Origin: Actinomycetota bacterium
GTDB lineage: Bacteria; Actinomycetota; Thermoleophilia; RBG-16-64-13
Assembly: GCA_012523095.1 (NCBI GenBank)
Contig: JAAYJE010000078.1
Location: forward strand, 1 to 64,000
DNA: 64,000 bases
Reading direction: 5' to 3'
In this document: in pieces, positions 61,301 through 64,000 of the stretch
Position numbering within the stretch: position 1 is the stretch's first letter
Layout of the letters: every line of letters begins with the position of its first letter
Notes under the pieces: model-generated
The model's database searches: none
What the model was told of the DNA's origin: nothing
Seen by the model: only the letters and a program-made list of their open reading frames with translations
Made by a program: the position numbers and the translations under genes

Positions 61301-62980
61301 ATGAGCACAGAGCCGATGCGCACCGGCTGGTACTATCAGAAGGCAGGCACAGGAGGCGGACAGCCCCTGGGTCCTGTCACCTGGGAAGAACTCGTATCGT
61401 ATGCCCGTAGCGGGACCCTTGCTCAGAACGACGTAGTCTGGCACCAGCAACTGGGCAACTGGATGCCGGCGGTCCAGATCCCAGGACTCTTCCCCATGCC
61501 CGCCACTGCGGCCCCTACTCCTGAGGCGACCGTCGTCCCCGGAGCGGCCCTGCCCGGCTACACTGCTGCTCAGGGGTATGGAGCGCCGGCGCCGGCCAAG
61601 CGGCGCGTTTCGCCCCTCGCCTGGGCCATCCCGCTGGCGGTGGTGGTCCTGGCCGGGATCTTCCTCGGCCTGTACTTCGGAATCTGGCGTGACGGTGATA
61701 AGACAACCGCTTCCACCGAACGTACGACGACCACCGAGGCCGCCACCACTACGTCGTCTGATAACCCTTACGTTCAAGCGGAAGGTGAGATATTCCTGGA
61801 GCCCTCGGGCGAGGCCGGCCCCGAGTCGTTCGCCGGGGAACAATTCGTGGTGGCAGGTCCGACCACCACACTGTCGATTCCCACCACTACGCCGCTCCCC
61901 ACCACTTTGCCGACGACAACCAGTACGGTGGCCGACGGGGTCCAGCCGATTGCAATCGCCGCCGTGCCGGGAGACACACCCGCCCTCTACGGCGGCTCGA
62001 AGAGTAAGAAGATCGCCGACAAGGAAGGACAGCTCGCCTTCCTCGTCGCCAACCCCGACAAGGCGGCGGCGTTCTGCGCAGCCTTGAACGCCGATCCGAA
62101 CCTGCGCTGGAGCGGAGGCGCCCAAGTGACGCCCGAACAACTCCCCGCCTATTTCGCCGAGCTCACTCCCATGCAACTCACCCGCGACACCCGGGTCACC
62201 AATCACGGGTACCGCAACGGCAAGCCCACCCCAAGACAGTCCGTGCTGCAGGCGGGCCAGCTCGTTCTTGTCGACCAGTACGGAGCGCCTCGAGTGCGGT
62301 GTGAATGCGGCAACCCACTTGTGCCGCCCAAGCCCGTCCGCGGAACCCCCACGTATACCGGCCCACGCTGGCCCGGATTCGACCCGACCACGGTCATCGT
62401 CATCCAGCAGACCAACGTGATCATCAACATCTTCGTCGTCGTCGACATCCACACCGGAGAACCGTTCAGCCGCCCGGTCGGGACCGACGGCAGCCAGGAT
62501 GCGGCGGCTCCCACCACCACTACCTCCACCACCGGCGGAAGCGCGGTGTCGGGAATGGAACTGGAAGGTCGGTGGAGCGGCAGCTTCACCGTGACCGACG
62601 TCAACATCCCGAAGGAGATGGAAGACGCGGCGGCAGAGGAGGGTTGCGAACTGGCCATGCTCAACGAGTTGCTTGGCCGGGCACTGCCTCTGACCTTGGA
62701 GATGACGGTTGATCCCGGAGGCGAAAGCGGCACCGCAGTCATGTTCATCGACGTGTCTGTGCTGGACCGCGGTCAGACCGGCGATGTCAGCAGCGAGCCG
62801 CTGATGCTCACTTGGACGCTTCTGGACGACACGATCGTTTTCGACGCGACTGATGCCGAGGTGACGACGGACATGACCGGCGCCTTGAGCAGACGAGGGC
62901 AGACCTTGGCGATGTCGGGCACCATGTTCTCAGGTGAGAGCGGCATCGGCATATATGCCGACTGGGAGGTGACCAAGTAG
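61301..62980 (+). CDS. GYF_2-TM-DUF6777 envelope protein
   Basis: A 559-residue protein; its ATG has GGAGG six bases upstream. The N-terminal GYF_2-like domain (about 8-60: GWYYQKAG, GPVTWEELVSYARSGTLAQNDVVW) is cytoplasmic. A membrane helix lies near 105-127, followed by Thr-rich stalks. A DUF6777 domain spans about 200-385 (LYGGSKSKK, TRVTNHGYRNGKPTPRQSVL, RVRCECGNPLVPP). A second Thr-rich linker leads to a C-terminal beta domain (LEGRWSGSFTVTD). Such actinobacterial proteins link an inner domain to outer ones; ligand unknown. Confidence 0.88.
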   Translation: MSTEPMRTGWYYQKAGTGGGQPLGPVTWEELVSYARSGTLAQNDVVWHQQLGNWMPAVQIPGLFPMPATAAPTPEATVVPGAALPGYTAAQGYGAPAPAKRRVSPLAWAIPLAVVVLAGIFLGLYFGIWRDGDKTTASTERTTTTEAATTTSSDNPYVQAEGEIFLEPSGEAGPESFAGEQFVVAGPTTTLSIPTTTPLPTTLPTTTSTVADGVQPIAIAAVPGDTPALYGGSKSKKIADKEGQLAFLVANPDKAAAFCAALNADPNLRWSGGAQVTPEQLPAYFAELTPMQLTRDTRVTNHGYRNGKPTPRQSVLQAGQLVLVDQYGAPRVRCECGNPLVPPKPVRGTPTYTGPRWPGFDPTTVIVIQQTNVIINIFVVVDIHTGEPFSRPVGTDGSQDAAAPTTTTSTTGGSAVSGMELEGRWSGSFTVTDVNIPKEMEDAAAEEGCELAMLNELLGRALPLTLEMTVDPGGESGTAVMFIDVSVLDRGQTGDVSSEPLMLTWTLLDDTIVFDATDAEVTTDMTGALSRRGQTLAMSGTMFSGESGIGIYADWEVTK

Positions 62981-63128
62981 GCCGGCAGGCGTGCGGGCTG
63001 CGGCAGTCCCGCGGTCTCATGTCGCCTGGGGCGTCGGCCGTCGAGCCGGATTCGCGCGGAGTCTGCGCCCGCACCCGCACGGGGCAGGCCGTGGCCGGTC
63101 GCCGCGCCCGTTTCAGCGCCTGGAGGTG

Positions 63129-63443
63129 CTAGACGCCCTCGACCGCTTCGTCGATCACGGCCTCTGAGACCATATCGGTCTCGTCACCGCCGCGATGCGG
63201 GATGCGCTTGGCCAGCTCGGCCTCCTTCTCCTTGACGGTCTGCCAGCCCGTCGAAGCAGCCTCGGTGACCCGGGTGCGCGCGTCGTGCGCCAGGCGCTGC
63301 GCCTCAGTGGGAACGTCCGCGAAGGACGCCTGCAGGCTCTTGCCCGTCTCTTGAGATGATTTCCAAGCAATGGCGACGACGATGGCAAGCAGCCCTCCTA
63401 TGAAGGCCGCCAGGATCAACCGCGCGAAGTTCATACCACTCAT
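63129..63443 (-). CDS. YtxH-like small membrane protein
   Basis: A 104-residue protein. AGGAGG lies seven bases before the ATG of MSGMNFARL. An N-terminal membrane helix (residues 8-27) is followed by a polar helical region (ETGKSLQASFADVPTEAQRLA and VTEAASTGWQTVKEKEAELA) and an acidic end. This resembles YtxH/general stress proteins with apolipoprotein-like helices. Role unknown. Confidence 0.78.
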   Translation of the reverse strand: MSGMNFARLILAAFIGGLLAIVVAIAWKSSQETGKSLQASFADVPTEAQRLAHDARTRVTEAASTGWQTVKEKEAELAKRIPHRGGDETDMVSEAVIDEAVEGV

Positions 63444-63586
63444 CACGTCTCCTCCTGGTCGAAAACCGTTATCACCAGTGATCGAACGACATGCATCTCC
63501 TTGTACCCGCGACGGCGGATTTTACACCGAGACTATGGAGTGATGTACATAGGCGGCCTCGTTGACTTGTGTTGAGGGTCGGCGCC

Positions 63587-63640
63587 TTGTTCTACGAACA
63601 TTTGTTCGTTATACTGCTGCCTCCTTCGAACATATGTTCG
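63587..63640 (+). promoter_or_regulatory. SOS promoter with two LexA boxes ahead of dnaE-type gene
   Basis: TTGTTC (63587-63592) and TATACT (63610-63615) are 17 bases apart. CGAACATTTGTTCG (63595-63608) fills the spacer and the perfect palindrome CGAACATATGTTCG (63627-63640) lies just past the start site, 32 bp away. Both match the Gram-positive/actinobacterial LexA box. LexA at either site would block the promoter until DNA damage. Confidence 0.9.
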
Positions 63641-63703
63641 GGGCACGAGCCGGACTTTTGCTGGATTACATTGCTGTTTTTTAAAAATGCAACTTATATT
63701 GTA

Positions 63704-63832
63704 ATGACACCGAGCTACCTCGAGCCTGACGACGGTCTCCCCGACATCGACGATGTCCCCATCGGCATCGACGACGCCCACCCCGGCCGTCGGGTGGTTG
63801 CAGCGAGCACCCTCCCGCAAACGCAGGTATGA
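63704..63832 (+). CDS. 42-aa frame between SOS promoter and dnaE-type gene
   Basis: ATG at 63704 opens a frame reading [20 protein letters not shown] and on to a stop that overlaps the next gene's ATG (ATGA). It is acidic, with no membrane helix. No ribosome site is seen; upstream bases are AT-rich (TTTTTTAAAAATG). It may be a small SOS protein or only a way to load ribosomes onto the polymerase gene. Confidence 0.4.
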   Translation: MTPSYLEPDDGLPDIDDVPIGIDDAHPGRRVVAASTLPQTQV

Positions 63833-64000
63833 CACCTCCAGACGCAGACGCCACGCCCGACGCACCTTTCGTCCATCTGCACGTGCATTCGAACTTCTCA
63901 TTCCTGGACGGCGGCAGCCGGATCGAGGAGCTGGTCTCCCGGGCGGCCGGGATGGGGCAGACGGCCCTGGCCTTAACCGATCACGACGGTCTTTACGGCG
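63829..64000 (+). CDS. DnaE-type DNA polymerase III alpha subunit, N-terminal PHP domain (cut by window edge)
   Basis: The 57 visible codons begin [14 protein letters not shown] and contain the PHP-domain opening [16 protein letters not shown] followed by [26 protein letters not shown]. HxH and TDHD are the metal-site motifs of DnaE polymerases. The dual LexA control points to the error-prone DnaE2 (ImuC) rather than the main replicative enzyme. The rest lies beyond the window, so the paralogue cannot be settled by sequence here. Confidence 0.85.
   Translation, partial: MTPPDADATPDAPFVHLHVHSNFSFLDGGSRIEELVSRAAGMGQTALALTDHDGLYG

Noticed and set aside
1..64000. CRISPR arrays, tRNA/rRNA genes, insertion sequences, att sites, prophage
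   Set aside because: No direct-repeat arrays, cloverleaf-like ends, transposase motifs or integrase genes were seen on reading both strands.

Overview
This is a G+C-rich bacterial chromosome segment from an actinobacterium (Actinomycetota), probably an anaerobic or facultative, deep-branching member. The evidence for this is indirect. It includes a DUF3052 protein and a GYF-TM-DUF6777 protein (both families mostly actinobacterial), a DtxR-type iron repressor fused into a feoAB operon, CGAACATATGTTCG-type LexA boxes in front of a dnaE-type polymerase, probable leaderless mRNAs, and several Thr-rich surface proteins. The anaerobic side is suggested by a molybdopterin/ferredoxin/NrfD operon, two 2-hydroxyacyl-CoA dehydratase-type subunits, three family I CoA-transferases and two radical SAM enzymes. 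I see no rRNA, tRNA, CRISPR array, transposase or phage module.

Layout. 1-3.6 kb (minus): NrfD-like anchor (cut by the window edge), four-cluster ferredoxin and molybdopterin oxidoreductase. 3.7-7.7 kb (minus): ilvE, cimA, a FAH-family hydrolase and a cupin_5 protein, with 4-base overlaps between the last three. 7.8-10.65 kb: dtxR-feoA-feoB, all ATGA-overlapped, behind an operator-like promoter. 10.7-17.5 kb: an RRM RNA-binding protein, a REC-GGDEF regulator, a giant multi-PAS hybrid kinase, DegV and a universal stress protein. 17.7-20.9 kb: leuCDB behind a Leu-rich mini-peptide. 21-26.5 kb: small hypothetical protein, SLH/glucosaminidase, HAD hydrolase, MscS, LigD-type phosphoesterase and an SDR. 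26.6-32.2 kb: metY-cysK with an unlisted 48-aa membrane peptide, HAD-IIA, DUF362-ferredoxin and an FNR-like reductase. 32.2-41.9 kb: pabB-pabC fusion, lipoprotein, leuA-acnA behind a Leu-rich leader, nitrilase and a transglutaminase-like protein. 41.9-52.3 kb: CoA-transferases, 2-hydroxyacyl-CoA dehydratase subunits, NYN nuclease-like protein and alkaline phosphatase. 52.3-63.5 kb: envelope lipoproteins and Thr-linker membrane proteins, DUF3052, radical SAM, WecA/TagO-like transferase, chagasin, CMD, Fpg-like and PflX-like proteins. 63.6-64 kb: an SOS-controlled dnaE-type gene running off the edge.

How it fits together. The window holds a full set for leucine (leuA, leuCD, leuB, ilvE) and the citramalate route to isoleucine (cimA plus leuCDB), split over three loci. 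Two of these are preceded by short peptides with runs of Leu codons, which suggests attenuation by leucine supply. The CoA-transferase/dehydratase block looks like a catabolic module for 2-hydroxy or branched acids, with a MerR-like promoter in its divergent control region. Several genes shorter than 50 codons (two leader peptides, a coupled 33-aa frame, a 44-aa Cys peptide, a 48-aa membrane peptide and a 42-aa frame before dnaE) are easy to miss and are listed. All product calls are from reading motifs; no database search was run.
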